30,011 nucleotides of DNA from Bordetella parapertussis (GCA_945890735.1 CAMDCZ010000027.1:1-30011); one strand, 5' to 3'; counted from the first letter of the stretch, positions 1 through 7,626 are shown. A program made the numbers and translations. The notes: a model not told the origin generated them from the letters alone.

Positions 1-411
1 GTGATGGGCCATGAAATCGCCCATGCCTTGCGCGAACACGCACGTGAGCGCATGGGCAAGAGCATGGCCACCAACGGCTTGTCACGCTTGGGCGGCGCGC
101 TGATTTCGGGTTACTTTGGCATCGACTCGCGTTTGACCGACGCGGTGGCTCAGCAAGGCGCGCAACTCTTGACATTGAAGTTCAGCCGCGAGGATGAGAG
201 CGAGGCGGATTTGGTCGGCATGGAGCTGGCTGCCCGCGCCGGCTACAACCCCCGCGCAGGCGTGAGCCTGTGGCAAAAAATGAGCGCCGCCAACAAGGGC
301 GCACCCCCACAGTGGCTGAGTACCCACCCCTCGGGCAGCGCCCGCATCAAAGACATCGAGGCCAACTTGCCCAAAGTCCATCCGCTGTATGAGCGGGCCA
401 AAGCGCTTTGA
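1..411 (+). CDS. M48 family metalloprotease, 3' part only
   Basis: C-terminal 136 residues of a zinc metalloprotease; the gene begins before the window, so the GTG and ATG at its edge are not the real start. The zinc-binding HEIAH (HEXXH pattern) is at residues 4-8 of the visible part. The third-ligand region ESEAD is near residue 66, followed by GMELAARAGYNP and a THPSGSARI segment, as in the LoiP/YcaL/BepA type of M48 protease. These proteins are exported or lipid-anchored and act in outer-membrane protein quality control; the export signal would lie outside the window. It converges with the MBL hydrolase gene, 18 bp away, with no visible terminator between them. Confidence 0.9.
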   Translation: MMGHEIAHALREHARERMGKSMATNGLSRLGGALISGYFGIDSRLTDAVAQQGAQLLTLKFSREDESEADLVGMELAARAGYNPRAGVSLWQKMSAANKGAPPQWLSTHPSGSARIKDIEANLPKVHPLYERAKAL

Positions 412-429
412 CCGGGGCGCCTTGAACAG

Positions 430-1068
430 TCAGGTGCCGCCCACATAGGGGTTGCTGCGCCGCTCGCGGCCAAAGGTGCTCTCAGGGCCGTGGCCCGGAA
501 TGAACACCGTGTCGTCCCCCATCGGCCACAAGCGCTGGGTGATGCTGTCGATCAGGTCTTGGTGATTGCCTTGCGGGAAATCGGTGCGCCCGATGCTGCC
601 GGCAAACAGCACATCGCCGACAAACGCACGCTTTAATTCAGCCGAATAAAACACCACATGGCCGGGCGTGTGGCCGGGGCAGTGCCGCACGTGCAAAGTG
701 TGTCTTCCCAGCGTCACGGTGTCACCATCGGCCAACCACCGCGTGGGCGTGAAGGGGCGTGCCGGTGGAAAACCATAACTTTCGGCGGCCGCTTTCAAAC
801 CATCGATCCAAAACTGATCGCCGGGGTGCGGGCCGATGATGGGCAGGTCCAAACTGTCGGCCAAATCGGCGGTGGCACCTGCATGGTCCAAGTGCGCATG
901 GGTGATCCAGATGGCCACCAACTTGACGCCCAGTTGTTTGCAAGCGCCCAGCAGCATGTCCAAATCACCGCCCGGGTCGATGATGGCCGCGGTCATGCCC
1001 TCGTCCTCCCAGACCACAGAGCAGTTTTGTTGAAAGGGGGTGACGGGGATGGTTTCGTAGTGAAGCAT
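430..1068 (-). CDS. MBL-fold metallo-hydrolase (glyoxalase II-like)
   Basis: A 212-residue metallo-beta-lactamase-fold hydrolase. The di-metal signature THAHLDHAG is at about residues 56-64, a second histidine motif (HCPGHTPGH) is near residues 129-137, GDVLFAGSIGRTDFP supplies the bridging aspartate, and PGHGPES the last histidine. The family cleaves thioesters such as S-lactoylglutathione, but substrates vary widely, so the substrate here is unknown. The length is normal for the short cytoplasmic members. The gene stands alone. A near-identical copy of its last 43 bp occurs at 7933-7975, so a second, now lost, copy once existed nearby or recombination took place here. Confidence 0.9.
   Translation of the reverse strand: MLHYETIPVTPFQQNCSVVWEDEGMTAAIIDPGGDLDMLLGACKQLGVKLVAIWITHAHLDHAGATADLADSLDLPIIGPHPGDQFWIDGLKAAAESYGFPPARPFTPTRWLADGDTVTLGRHTLHVRHCPGHTPGHVVFYSAELKRAFVGDVLFAGSIGRTDFPQGNHQDLIDSITQRLWPMGDDTVFIPGHGPESTFGRERRSNPYVGGT
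431..473 (-). repeat. 43-bp direct repeat, copy A (3' end of the MBL gene)
   Basis: This stretch encodes the last residues of the MBL hydrolase (RERRSNPYVGGT). It matches 7933-7975 at 40 of 43 positions in the same orientation, including a perfect 30-base run. Confidence 0.85.
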
Positions 1069-1205
1069 GGTGTTCGGCAGGCGCTTGGTAACGATGTATA
1101 AAACTTGAGGTCATGATTTCGACGCCCCACCTCATGTGGGACGTTCAATCATAGGCCCGAGCGGTCTACTGCCCTGTGGGAGCGCAAACAGACAGTGTCG
1201 AATGG

Positions 1206-1234
1206 TTGACATGGATTGGCTGATAATTTAACAT
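1206..1234 (+). promoter_or_regulatory. Probable sigma-70 promoter of the mazEF pair
   Basis: A perfect -35 hexamer TTGACA (1206-1211) is followed after 17 bp by TAACAT (1229-1234), a 4-of-6 match to the -10 consensus. It lies 20 bp before the antitoxin start codon. Antitoxins of this type usually repress their own promoter here; no clear operator palindrome was identified. Confidence 0.55.
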
Positions 1235-1254
1235 TGTTGCTACGGGAGAAGTCA

Positions 1255-1509
1255 ATGGAAATCGCTATTCGTAGCATTGGTAACAGCAAAGGCATCGTGC
1301 TTCCCAAGCCCTTGCTGGCGCAGGCTGGCTTGGAAGGTGAAGCCACCGCCATCTTGTTGATTGAAAACGGCTCGATCGTGTTGCGCAAACCCAGCAAACC
1401 GTTGCGAGCAGGGTGGGCTGAGGCTGCTGCTGAATTGGCAAGCCATGGCGAGGACGACTTGCTGATGGGTGAGTTTGGCAATGCCGACGATGGGGAGCTG
1501 ACTTGGTGA
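1255..1509 (+). CDS. AbrB/MazE-type antitoxin
   Basis: An 84-residue protein with an N-terminal swapped-hairpin AbrB/MazE DNA-binding fold: IRSIGNSKGIVLPKPLL at residues 4-20 is the typical signature. An acidic, flexible C-terminus follows, the part that normally wraps around the toxin. The ATG at 1255 is preceded by a GGGAGA ribosome-binding site and a good promoter. The stop codon overlaps the toxin start (GTGA), so the pair is translationally coupled. The antitoxin is expected to neutralise the toxin and repress the operon. Confidence 0.88.
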   Translation: MEIAIRSIGNSKGIVLPKPLLAQAGLEGEATAILLIENGSIVLRKPSKPLRAGWAEAAAELASHGEDDLLMGEFGNADDGELTW

Positions 1510-1823
1510 AGCGAGGTGACATCTGGTTGGTGAACCTGGACCCCACTGTGGGCACCGAAATCAAAAAATCACGGCCATGCGTGGTGGTATCGCCCCCTGA
1601 ATTGAATGCACATCTTCGAACCGTCATGGTGGCCCCCATGACTTCAAAAGGGTTTGCTGCGCCATTTCGTGTGCCGGTGTCGCATGCAGGCACCAAAGGC
1701 TTGATCGTCTTAGACCAAATCCGTACCGTCGACAAACAGCGGCTCACGAAGAAATTGGGACATGTTTCACCAAAGACCTTGGGGAAAGTATTGCAAACCT
1801 TGCAAGCCTTGTTTGCCGAATAA
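1506..1823 (+). CDS. MazF/PemK/ChpB-type endoribonuclease toxin
   Basis: A 105-residue toxin starting KRGDIWLVNLDPTVGTE, with SRPCVVVSPPELN and a VMVAPMTS strand, all characteristic of the MazF/PemK fold. RGDIW and the conserved TVGTEIKKSRP loop are intact, and the later LDQIRTVD motif is present. The product should be a ribosome-independent mRNA interferase. I chose the GTG at 1506, which overlaps the antitoxin stop by 4 nt and has GGGGAG about 9 nt upstream; a TTG one codon earlier is the alternative. Nothing suggests inactivation. Confidence 0.9.
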   Translation: MKRGDIWLVNLDPTVGTEIKKSRPCVVVSPPELNAHLRTVMVAPMTSKGFAAPFRVPVSHAGTKGLIVLDQIRTVDKQRLTKKLGHVSPKTLGKVLQTLQALFAE

Positions 1824-1854
1824 AGACAAGCCTACTTCAGTCAAAGCCAAAAGC

Positions 1855-2538
1855 TCAAGCGGGCACATCAAACCGATAACCCACTCCATACACCGAGGCG
1901 ATGCAATCACAGGTCGCGTCCACTGTCTGAATTTTTCTGCGCAGATTCTTGATGTGCGTGTCAATCGCTCGGTCGCTGATGTCGCGCTGGCTGTCGTGCA
2001 CCGAGGCCAGCAACTGGTCGCGTGAATACACCCGCCCCGGGCGGCTCAGCAGCAGTCGGAACATCAAAAATTCAATCCGCGTGAGCGACAACCATTCGCC
2101 ACGCCAGCTGATGCGAAACGCCGCATCGTCAACCTGCCAGAGTGCGGGTGTGGCTTTGAGAAGCCCTTGCGAGCGGCGCAGCAAAGCCCGCACCCTCGCC
2201 GCCACCTCGCGGGGCGCAAAGGGCTTGCACACATAGTCATCTGCGCCGGTGTTGAGCCCCAGCAAGCGGTCGAGCTCATCCACGCGAGCGGTCAGCATGA
2301 GGATGGGCACATCACTGAAACCACGCACCGTTTTGCACAGCGTGATGCCGTCCATGCCGGGCAGCATCCAATCCAATATCACCGCATCCGGGGTTTGTTG
2401 TTGAATCAAGCGCAGCGCCTCGTGGCCGTCGTGTGCAGACGTGGCTTCCAAGCCTTCATCGCGCAAATAACTCAGCAACAAGGCGGCAATTTTGGGGTCG
2501 TCTTCGACCACCAAGACGCGGCTGTGGTTGCTGTTCAT
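1855..2538 (-). CDS. OmpR-family response regulator (BaeR-like)
   Basis: A 227-residue response regulator. The receiver domain (about residues 7-118) has the acidic cluster EDD at 12-14, the phospho-acceptor Asp56 in VILDWMLPG, the switch threonine in LMLTAR and the lysine in CKPF. A winged-helix DNA-binding domain (about 130-225) contains RIEFLMFRLL, the recognition region ISDRAIDTHIKNLRRKI and the final VYGVGYRF. The ATG overlaps the kinase stop by 4 nt, so the two form one coupled operon. The nearest characterised relative appears to be BaeR, an envelope-stress regulator. A tandem element upstream of the divergent MipA gene is a plausible binding site. Confidence 0.92.
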   Translation of the reverse strand: MNSNHSRVLVVEDDPKIAALLLSYLRDEGLEATSAHDGHEALRLIQQQTPDAVILDWMLPGMDGITLCKTVRGFSDVPILMLTARVDELDRLLGLNTGADDYVCKPFAPREVAARVRALLRRSQGLLKATPALWQVDDAAFRISWRGEWLSLTRIEFLMFRLLLSRPGRVYSRDQLLASVHDSQRDISDRAIDTHIKNLRRKIQTVDATCDCIASVYGVGYRFDVPA

Positions 2539-4049
2539 GCCGCTTGGTCTGCCTGCAAGGGCAGCTGAATCTGAAACAACACGCCGCCAAGTTCAGAGGC
2601 AGACGCGCTGAGCTGGCCGTGGTGCGCTTTGGCGATTTGCTCGCCAATCGCCAAGCCCAAACCGCTGCCGCCAGCGTCCCGACTGCGCGACGCCTCGGCG
2701 CGGTACAGCGGCTCAAACACGCGGGAAAGCTCGGCAGGGGAAAGGCCCGGGGCGCTGTCTTCGAGGTCGATGACCACCAGCTGGTCTTGACAGTGCAGGC
2801 GCAGCACCACCTGCCCCGGCGCGTGGGTGTAGCGCAAGCTGTTGTCCAGCAGGTTGCCCAACAGTTGTTCGATGCGCTTGGCGTCCCATCGAACGCTGAG
2901 CGATGGCCATGTGGTTTCAAACTGCAAAGTCAAACCGGCTTGTTGAGCACGCAGGGCAAAACGTTGTGTGATGCTTTCAAGCAGTGCGACCGCATCCAAG
3001 GTTTCAAAGTAGCAAGGCAGGGCCTTCAAGTCGGCCATGGCCAACAGGTGCAAATCATCCACCAGTGCATTCAACTTCAACACCTCTTCGCGCAAGGACT
3101 GCAAGGTGGTCGGGGAGGCGCTGTGGATGCCGTCGACCAGCGCGTCTATTTCACCGCGCAACACCGTGAGCGGTGTGCGCAGTTCATGCGACATGTTGGC
3201 AATCCATTGACGTCGGCTTGCCTCGAGTTGCTGCAAGCCTTCGGTCATGCGGTTGATGTTGCGCATGGTGTCGCCCAGTTCATCCGAGCGTTGTGTCTGC
3301 AGTCGTGTGTCCAACTTGCCTTGCGCAATCTGCTCGGTGGCGGTTTGGATTTGAAGCAAAGGCCGCACCACCTGCCCTGCCGCCCAACGCGCCACCCATG
3401 CCGCCACCAACAGCAACGCAGCGGCCACGACCAACATGCTTTGGTATTGCGCTGTTAAGAAATGCGTTTCCACGTCGCTGGGCACCGGCTTGAGTTTCAC
3501 CATGCGCACCGTGGCCACCACGTGCCCATTCAGCAACACCGGGCGCTCGATCACAGGCCCGGTCGTGGCACGCCACACACTGCCCAGCAAGAGTTCACCG
3601 TTGAGACCAAAGATCGCCACCCGGTTTTTGAAAGCGTCCTTGCTGTCGTTGGGGCGTGGCGGCGGGCGAAAGAAACCACCTTGATCGGGGCCGTTGTGCG
3701 GCGGTGGTCGGTTCATGTCGTTGGGTGCTGGTCGCTCATGGGGCGGTGCAGGCGGGTGAATGGCAAACCCTTGTTGGGTGCCGCCAAACGCATGGAACAA
3801 GTCCGCCATGGTGACGCCTTGCGCGGTCATGGCCTCCATGCCACCCGCTTCTTCGGCGCGTGTCGACACCAGCGCAGTGAATGCTTCCAGTCGTTCCACA
3901 TCGCGACTGGCCAAGAAATCGGTGAAGCCATTGCGCAGGTTCCACGCGTTCAAGGCGCCCATGCACAACACCGTCAGCAGCACAGCGGACAGCAGCAACA
4001 GGGTTTGGGTGTGGGCAAGGCGAATGCGCATGGAAAGAGATTGGGCCAA
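2535..4049 (-). CDS. Sensor histidine kinase (BaeS-like)
   Basis: A 504-residue inner-membrane kinase. Two transmembrane segments (about 15-36 and 204-225) flank a periplasmic sensor region of about 165 residues. A HAMP linker follows (about 226-280). The HisKA domain carries its phospho-accepting histidine in ANMSHELRTPL (about residue 288). The ATPase domain has the N box NLLDNSLRYT (about 400), the G1 box DSAPGLS and the G2 box GGSGLGLAIG. DSAPG in the G1 box is typical of BaeS. The sensor region contains an odd Pro/His-rich stretch (about 96-138) with repeated HPPAPPH- and RPPP-like motifs, possibly metal- or peptide-binding. It is transcribed first, ahead of its regulator, and diverges from the MipA gene. 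Confidence 0.92.
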   Translation of the reverse strand: MAQSLSMRIRLAHTQTLLLLSAVLLTVLCMGALNAWNLRNGFTDFLASRDVERLEAFTALVSTRAEEAGGMEAMTAQGVTMADLFHAFGGTQQGFAIHPPAPPHERPAPNDMNRPPPHNGPDQGGFFRPPPRPNDSKDAFKNRVAIFGLNGELLLGSVWRATTGPVIERPVLLNGHVVATVRMVKLKPVPSDVETHFLTAQYQSMLVVAAALLLVAAWVARWAAGQVVRPLLQIQTATEQIAQGKLDTRLQTQRSDELGDTMRNINRMTEGLQQLEASRRQWIANMSHELRTPLTVLRGEIDALVDGIHSASPTTLQSLREEVLKLNALVDDLHLLAMADLKALPCYFETLDAVALLESITQRFALRAQQAGLTLQFETTWPSLSVRWDAKRIEQLLGNLLDNSLRYTHAPGQVVLRLHCQDQLVVIDLEDSAPGLSPAELSRVFEPLYRAEASRSRDAGGSGLGLAIGEQIAKAHHGQLSASASELGGVLFQIQLPLQADQAA

Positions 4050-4062
4050 TCAAATGTGTGCA

Positions 4063-4109
4063 GATTGTGAGGCTGCGCCCACATTGTCACCACATTGGAT
4101 ATTCAAAAT
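4063..4109. promoter_or_regulatory. 47-bp operator-like element, copy 1
   Basis: This lies between the divergent kinase and MipA genes. It aligns without gaps to 5692-5738 (35 of 47 identical), with invariant blocks GATTGTG, TCACCACATTG and TTCAAAAT. Within it the heptamer CACATTG occurs at 4080-4086 and again at 4091-4097, an 11-bp period typical of tandem sites bound by OmpR-family dimers. I infer a binding site for the adjacent regulator. Confidence 0.55.
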
Positions 4110-4155
4110 GCTGTCACGGTCAACGTTTGGTTTGACCTTTCGAGAAAGTAGAACC

Positions 4156-4959
4156 ATGAAAAACAAACTCGGCCTGGGTGCCCTGGAGATGCAAGTGCAG
4201 CAAAGACATTGGGCAGCGCGGCTGCTGTTGGTCAGCACGATCTGGGCATGCAGTGGGCCTGCTGTGTTGGCACAAGAAGCCATCGGTGCCGACCCCACCT
4301 TGCCGTTTTACGCACGCGAAGGCGGCAGTGTGCGCTTGGGCGCTTCAGCGTGGGCAGACACATCGGGCGACAAGCGTCCAGGCCTTGCTTTGATGCCGTC
4401 GGTGGAATACCACTGGGCCAACGGCTGGATGATCGGCACCGACCGTGGTGTTGCCTACAACTTCTCCAAAGCACCGGGCGTGCAATATGGCTTGGGACTG
4501 GGCGCCGACCTGGGCCGCCGTGCTACCAGCACGGGTGAACTCGCGGGCATGGGCGGTATCGATGCCCAACTCGAATACACCGGCTTTGCCATGGTCGAGT
4601 TGCAAAACGATTGGCGTGTGTTGTCGGCACTGCGGTATGGCGCGGGTGACAACCAACAGGGCGCGGTGCTGGAGTTGGGCGTGAACTACAGCTTGGACGT
4701 GGCCCCGCGTTGGCGTGCTGGCTTGAACCTGGGTGCCAAGTTGGCCAACCAAAACCACATGCAAACCTATTGGGGGGTCAGCAGCAGCCAGTCGGCTTCA
4801 AGCGGACATGCGGTCTACACACCCTCGGGCGGCTTGAGCGAATTGAACGCAGGCGTCAACCTCAACTACCAAATCACCCCGCGTGTGTCGGTGTCCACCG
4901 GCATCAACGCCATCAGTTTGCACGCAACAGCCCCTTGGTCACCAAGCCCGACAGTTTGA
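4156..4959 (+). CDS. MipA/OmpV-family outer-membrane protein, frameshifted near its 3' end
   Basis: The ATG at 4156 opens a 267-residue frame. It has a long-n-region signal peptide (hydrophobic about 22-38, cleavage after VLA near 39) and alternating beta-strand sequence typical of MipA/OmpV barrels, such as LMPSVEYHWANGWMIG and ALRYGAGDNQQGAVLELGV. The family forms small outer-membrane barrels implicated in scaffolding or transport. The frame ends in HATAPWSPSPTV, which is not a barrel end. An adjacent frame continues from about 4920 to 4991 with a proper terminal strand. A one-base change around 4912-4925, or a sequencing error, has therefore displaced the C-terminus. The gene starts within a divergent promoter region containing the 47-bp element. 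Confidence 0.82.
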   Translation: MKNKLGLGALEMQVQQRHWAARLLLVSTIWACSGPAVLAQEAIGADPTLPFYAREGGSVRLGASAWADTSGDKRPGLALMPSVEYHWANGWMIGTDRGVAYNFSKAPGVQYGLGLGADLGRRATSTGELAGMGGIDAQLEYTGFAMVELQNDWRVLSALRYGAGDNQQGAVLELGVNYSLDVAPRWRAGLNLGAKLANQNHMQTYWGVSSSQSASSGHAVYTPSGGLSELNAGVNLNYQITPRVSVSTGINAISLHATAPWSPSPTV

Positions 4960-4991
4960 TGGGCACCGTGTCCATCGGCTATTCATTTTGA
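4920..4991 (+). pseudogene. Displaced C-terminal strand of the MipA/OmpV protein
   Basis: In the frame offset from the main gene this stretch reads ARNSPLVTKPDSLMGTVSIGYSF and then stops. The final phenylalanine preceded by alternating residues is the classic assembly signal of an outer-membrane barrel. The 4156 frame lacks it. Joined to the main frame it would give a normal MipA-type ending. Confidence 0.7.
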
Positions 4992-5008
4992 AATTCAAAG
5001 GTGAAAAC

Positions 5009-5668
5009 ATGTCCAACATTGGCGCAGTCAATTCAAAAGCCGTTCTACAAACCATGCCACAGCCACGCACCACAGCTGGCATTTCAGCCGATCAAAAAGA
5101 AAGCAAGACCAAGGTGTTGAGTCAATTTGATGCCAACAACCTCAGCAGAGCTGACGCCAAAAAAATCACCACAGCGTTCAAAAAAATAGGCGCTGAGCCC
5201 GGACGCGCTTTGGAAGAGGTGATGGCCGCGTCCGGCTTCAATGCGCAGCAAGTGGGGCAACTGGCTTTTGGCCAAGGTGCCATGCTCGCCGAAGGCCCGG
5301 GTGGCAGCAAGGGCGTGGACACGGTGCGCAGTTCATTGGCGGAACTCAAAGGACCGATGCCGCCTGCGGGGGGGCCACAAGGGGGCCCGCCCCCACCGCC
5401 GCCAGCGGGTGGCGGCCAAGACGGCACGGACATTGACAGTTTTATGAAAGAGTTGCTGGATGCCTTGTCCACCAGCAGCAGTCAAAGCACGAGCAGCACA
5501 ACCACGGACACCAGCTTTGACAAAGTGCTGCAAAGCGCTTCCAAATTGTTGAAAACCAATGGCATGGATGCTTCAGAAGAGAACCTGAAAAGTTTCATGC
5601 AAATCGTGCAAAAAAACCTGGTGAGCACCATGTACGACAAAGGCAGCTTGATCGACAACATGACCTGA
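5009..5668 (+). CDS. Uncharacterised protein with Pro-rich and Ser/Thr-rich linkers
   Basis: A 219-residue soluble protein without a signal peptide or membrane segment. The N-terminal half is helical (about 35-85) and includes FDANNLSRADAKKI and EVMAASGFNAQQVGQLA. A PPPPPP-type low-complexity stretch follows (about 115-137), then a short acidic helix (DIDSFMKELLDAL), a run of Ser/Thr (about 158-172) and a C-terminal helical segment. The layout resembles EF-hand/XopAW-like secreted proteins of Proteobacteria, but no canonical calcium loop remains, so this is only a suggestion. It lies 17 bp after the displaced MipA stop and is probably cotranscribed with it. Function unknown. Confidence 0.75.
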   Translation: MSNIGAVNSKAVLQTMPQPRTTAGISADQKESKTKVLSQFDANNLSRADAKKITTAFKKIGAEPGRALEEVMAASGFNAQQVGQLAFGQGAMLAEGPGGSKGVDTVRSSLAELKGPMPPAGGPQGGPPPPPPAGGGQDGTDIDSFMKELLDALSTSSSQSTSSTTTDTSFDKVLQSASKLLKTNGMDASEENLKSFMQIVQKNLVSTMYDKGSLIDNMT

Positions 5669-5691
5669 TCTGGTCAACAAGAAGATGGAGA

Positions 5692-5738
5692 GATTGTGGG
5701 GGTCGCGCCATCTTTTCACCACATTGTTTTTTCAAAAT
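5692..5738. promoter_or_regulatory. 47-bp operator-like element, copy 2
   Basis: This is an ungapped partner of 4063-4109. It lies in the 117-bp gap before the lipoprotein gene at 5786, with the conserved TCACCACATTG block at 5716-5726. The upstream half of the 11-bp tandem is weaker here (CATCTTT at 5709-5715). It suggests that the lipoprotein-YHYH-EF-hand genes form a second transcription unit under the same regulator as the MipA gene. Confidence 0.55.
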
Positions 5739-5785
5739 CAATTCACAGCCACAACCGTGTTGGCTGATTTCAAGGGAGCTTAGTC

Positions 5786-6073
5786 ATGATTCATTTTTCT
5801 CAACAAACCATCCGCGCACTGATCGCGTCCGCGGCGGTTGCCGCACTCACCGCTTGCAGCGTATTGAACGCGCAACAAGCCCCGCGCCACGAGGGCGGCC
5901 ACAAACCACCCCCTGAAGCCTTCGAGGCTTGCAAGTCCTTGAAAAGTGGCGACGACTGCAGCTTTACGGCGAAACAGGGTGAGGCCAAGGGCAACTGCTG
6001 GGCACCTGAAGGCAAGCCCTTGGCGTGCAAGCCCAAGAAGCCCATGAACGAGGCAGCACCTGCTCAGAAATAA
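5786..6073 (+). CDS. Small Cys-containing lipoprotein
   Basis: A 95-residue protein with a hydrophobic leader ending in the lipobox LTAC (Cys24), so it should be lipid-anchored in the periplasm or outer membrane. The mature part starts with a His/Pro-rich stretch (RHEGGHKPPPEAF) and has four cysteines in the pattern AC...DDC...GNC...LAC. This PPPEAFEAC-type motif recurs in many small exported proteins near two-component systems, but I know of no assigned function. It lies 15 bp before the YHYH gene and follows the second 47-bp element. Confidence 0.82.
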   Translation: MIHFSQQTIRALIASAAVAALTACSVLNAQQAPRHEGGHKPPPEAFEACKSLKSGDDCSFTAKQGEAKGNCWAPEGKPLACKPKKPMNEAAPAQK

Positions 6074-6088
6074 ACAAGGAGAAAGCAC

Positions 6089-7066
6089 ATGAGGACGTCA
6101 ACATTCATTCACACTGGCATGCTTGCCTTGGGCCTCATGTTGCTCAGCGCCTGCGGCAGTTCAGACACTTCAACAGTGGGCACGGCTTGTTCAGGTGGCG
6201 ACAGTTCATCGGGTACCACCGCAGGCACCGGCACCAGTGCCAACACCAGTGGCGTGTTGTGCGGCTATGCCACCAAGGTCTACAACAGTTCGCCTTCTGT
6301 GAATGCTTGCGCGGTGGTGCAATGGTCGTGCAGCGCTACCCGCCGAACGGTGACGGGCAATGGCCTGCCAGACCACAGTGTGGGCACCTTTCCCAACGCT
6401 GACAACCCGGAAACCATGAGCGCACAAACCGTGTCGGCGTCGGGCCCGTTGTCGCCCATTTGGACGAATGCCAAAACAGCAGAAAGCGGCCCCGGTGTGC
6501 CGATGGGCTATGCCTTGAATGGCATCAAAATCGATCCGGGCACCGCGGGCAGTTGCAACGATGCGGGTACTTCTTGCTCACTGGGACCAGGCGGTGGCGG
6601 CAGTTGGAAGATCGAAGCCATGGGCCCAACCGCTTTCAAATTTGGCACCGACAGCAACAACGCCCATGTGCAACCCGGCGGGTCGTATCACTACCATGGC
6701 ATGCCTGAAGGCTTGGTGACCAAACTCAACAAAGGGCAGGCCATGACCCTGATTGCTTGGGCGTCCGATGGCTTTCCCATTTATGCGCGTTACGGCTACA
6801 GCAGTGCCAACGATGCTTCCTCCGCGATCAAGGTGATGGTGTCCAGTTACACCCTCAAAACCACCCCGGATGCCAACCGACCAGCGACCACTCTTTACCC
6901 CATGGGCAGCTTCACGCAAGACTATCAATACGTGCTGGGCGCAGATGGCTTGGACGAATGCAATGGCCGAACCGGCGTGACACCTGAATTCCCGCAAGGC
7001 ATCTACCACTACTACGCCACCGACACCTACCCGTATTTCCAGCGCTGCGTGAAAGGCCAACTCTGA
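6089..7066 (+). CDS. YHYH-domain lipoprotein
   Basis: A 325-residue exported protein with lipobox LLSAC (Cys22). After a Ser/Thr/Gly-rich linker (about 25-55) comes a domain with the signature SYHYHGMPEG (about residue 198), WASDGFPIYARYGY, and a C-terminal DECNGRTGVTPEFPQGIYHYYATDTYPY. These are the hallmarks of the YHYH family (Pfam PF14240). The biochemical role is not established; the clustered His/Tyr residues suggest metal binding, which is inference. A good ribosome-binding site (AAGGAG) precedes the ATG. Its stop overlaps the next start (TGATG), so translation is coupled to the EF-hand gene. Confidence 0.9.
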   Translation: MRTSTFIHTGMLALGLMLLSACGSSDTSTVGTACSGGDSSSGTTAGTGTSANTSGVLCGYATKVYNSSPSVNACAVVQWSCSATRRTVTGNGLPDHSVGTFPNADNPETMSAQTVSASGPLSPIWTNAKTAESGPGVPMGYALNGIKIDPGTAGSCNDAGTSCSLGPGGGGSWKIEAMGPTAFKFGTDSNNAHVQPGGSYHYHGMPEGLVTKLNKGQAMTLIAWASDGFPIYARYGYSSANDASSAIKVMVSSYTLKTTPDANRPATTLYPMGSFTQDYQYVLGADGLDECNGRTGVTPEFPQGIYHYYATDTYPYFQRCVKGQL

Positions 7067-7626
7067 TGACAACGGCCCTTGCAACGCGACTGCTCAAAGG
7101 GTGGGTGGCGGCGTGTCTTGGCAGCATGATGTGCATCACATCCGCGCAAGCGCATTGGATGGCTGCACAACAGGGCACGCTCAACATCGTCGGTGAAGCG
7201 GCCTTCATGGTGCTGTCGGTGCCCGTGTCGGCTTTCAAGGCGGTTGATGATGATGGCGACGGCGCTTTGTCCAAAGGCGAGCTGGTGACCCACGCAGGCA
7301 CGGTTCGGCAGCAGCTGAAAGAAGGAGTGCAGTTGTTCCAAGGTGAGCAGGCCTTGCCACTGTCTTTGATGATGGTCGATGTCGTGGGCCACGACAACGC
7401 GCCTGAAGCCCCCAGCACACAGTTGATGGTGATGGGTCGGTTTCAGTTGCGCGGTGGTTCTTCGGGTGGGGTGTCTGAGCTGGCGCAAACCGACACCATG
7501 CGCCTTTACTTCAACTTGTTTGGCCGTGACAGCGATGAACAAGCACAGGAGATCAGCATCTCGCGGCAAGAGGATTTGCAGGCGGCCCACTTCACACCAG
7601 AGCGGACCACGCAATCACTGTTTTAA
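7066..7626 (+). CDS. EF-hand protein resembling the N-terminal part of HupE/UreJ-type proteins, probably truncated
   Basis: A 186-residue exported protein. The signal peptide ends at SAQA (about residue 29); the mature part starts HWMAAQQGTLNIVGEAAFMVLSVP, like the periplasmic domain of HupE/UreJ_2 proteins. Residues 61-72 form a canonical calcium-binding EF-hand loop, DDDGDGALSKGE. The protein stops after FTPERTTQSLF, the point where relatives normally enter a multi-helix membrane domain. The same reading frame stays open after the stop and encodes one hydrophobic helix (7627-7803). I infer an internal deletion plus nonsense change, leaving a soluble or non-functional product. It is coupled to the YHYH gene. 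Confidence 0.75.
   Translation: MTTALATRLLKGWVAACLGSMMCITSAQAHWMAAQQGTLNIVGEAAFMVLSVPVSAFKAVDDDGDGALSKGELVTHAGTVRQQLKEGVQLFQGEQALPLSLMMVDVVGHDNAPEAPSTQLMVMGRFQLRGGSSGGVSELAQTDTMRLYFNLFGRDSDEQAQEISISRQEDLQAAHFTPERTTQSLF

Noticed and set aside
2433..3458. 341-codon plus-strand open frame
   Set aside because: Antisense to the histidine kinase and regulator, whose motifs are complete; the translated product has no family features.
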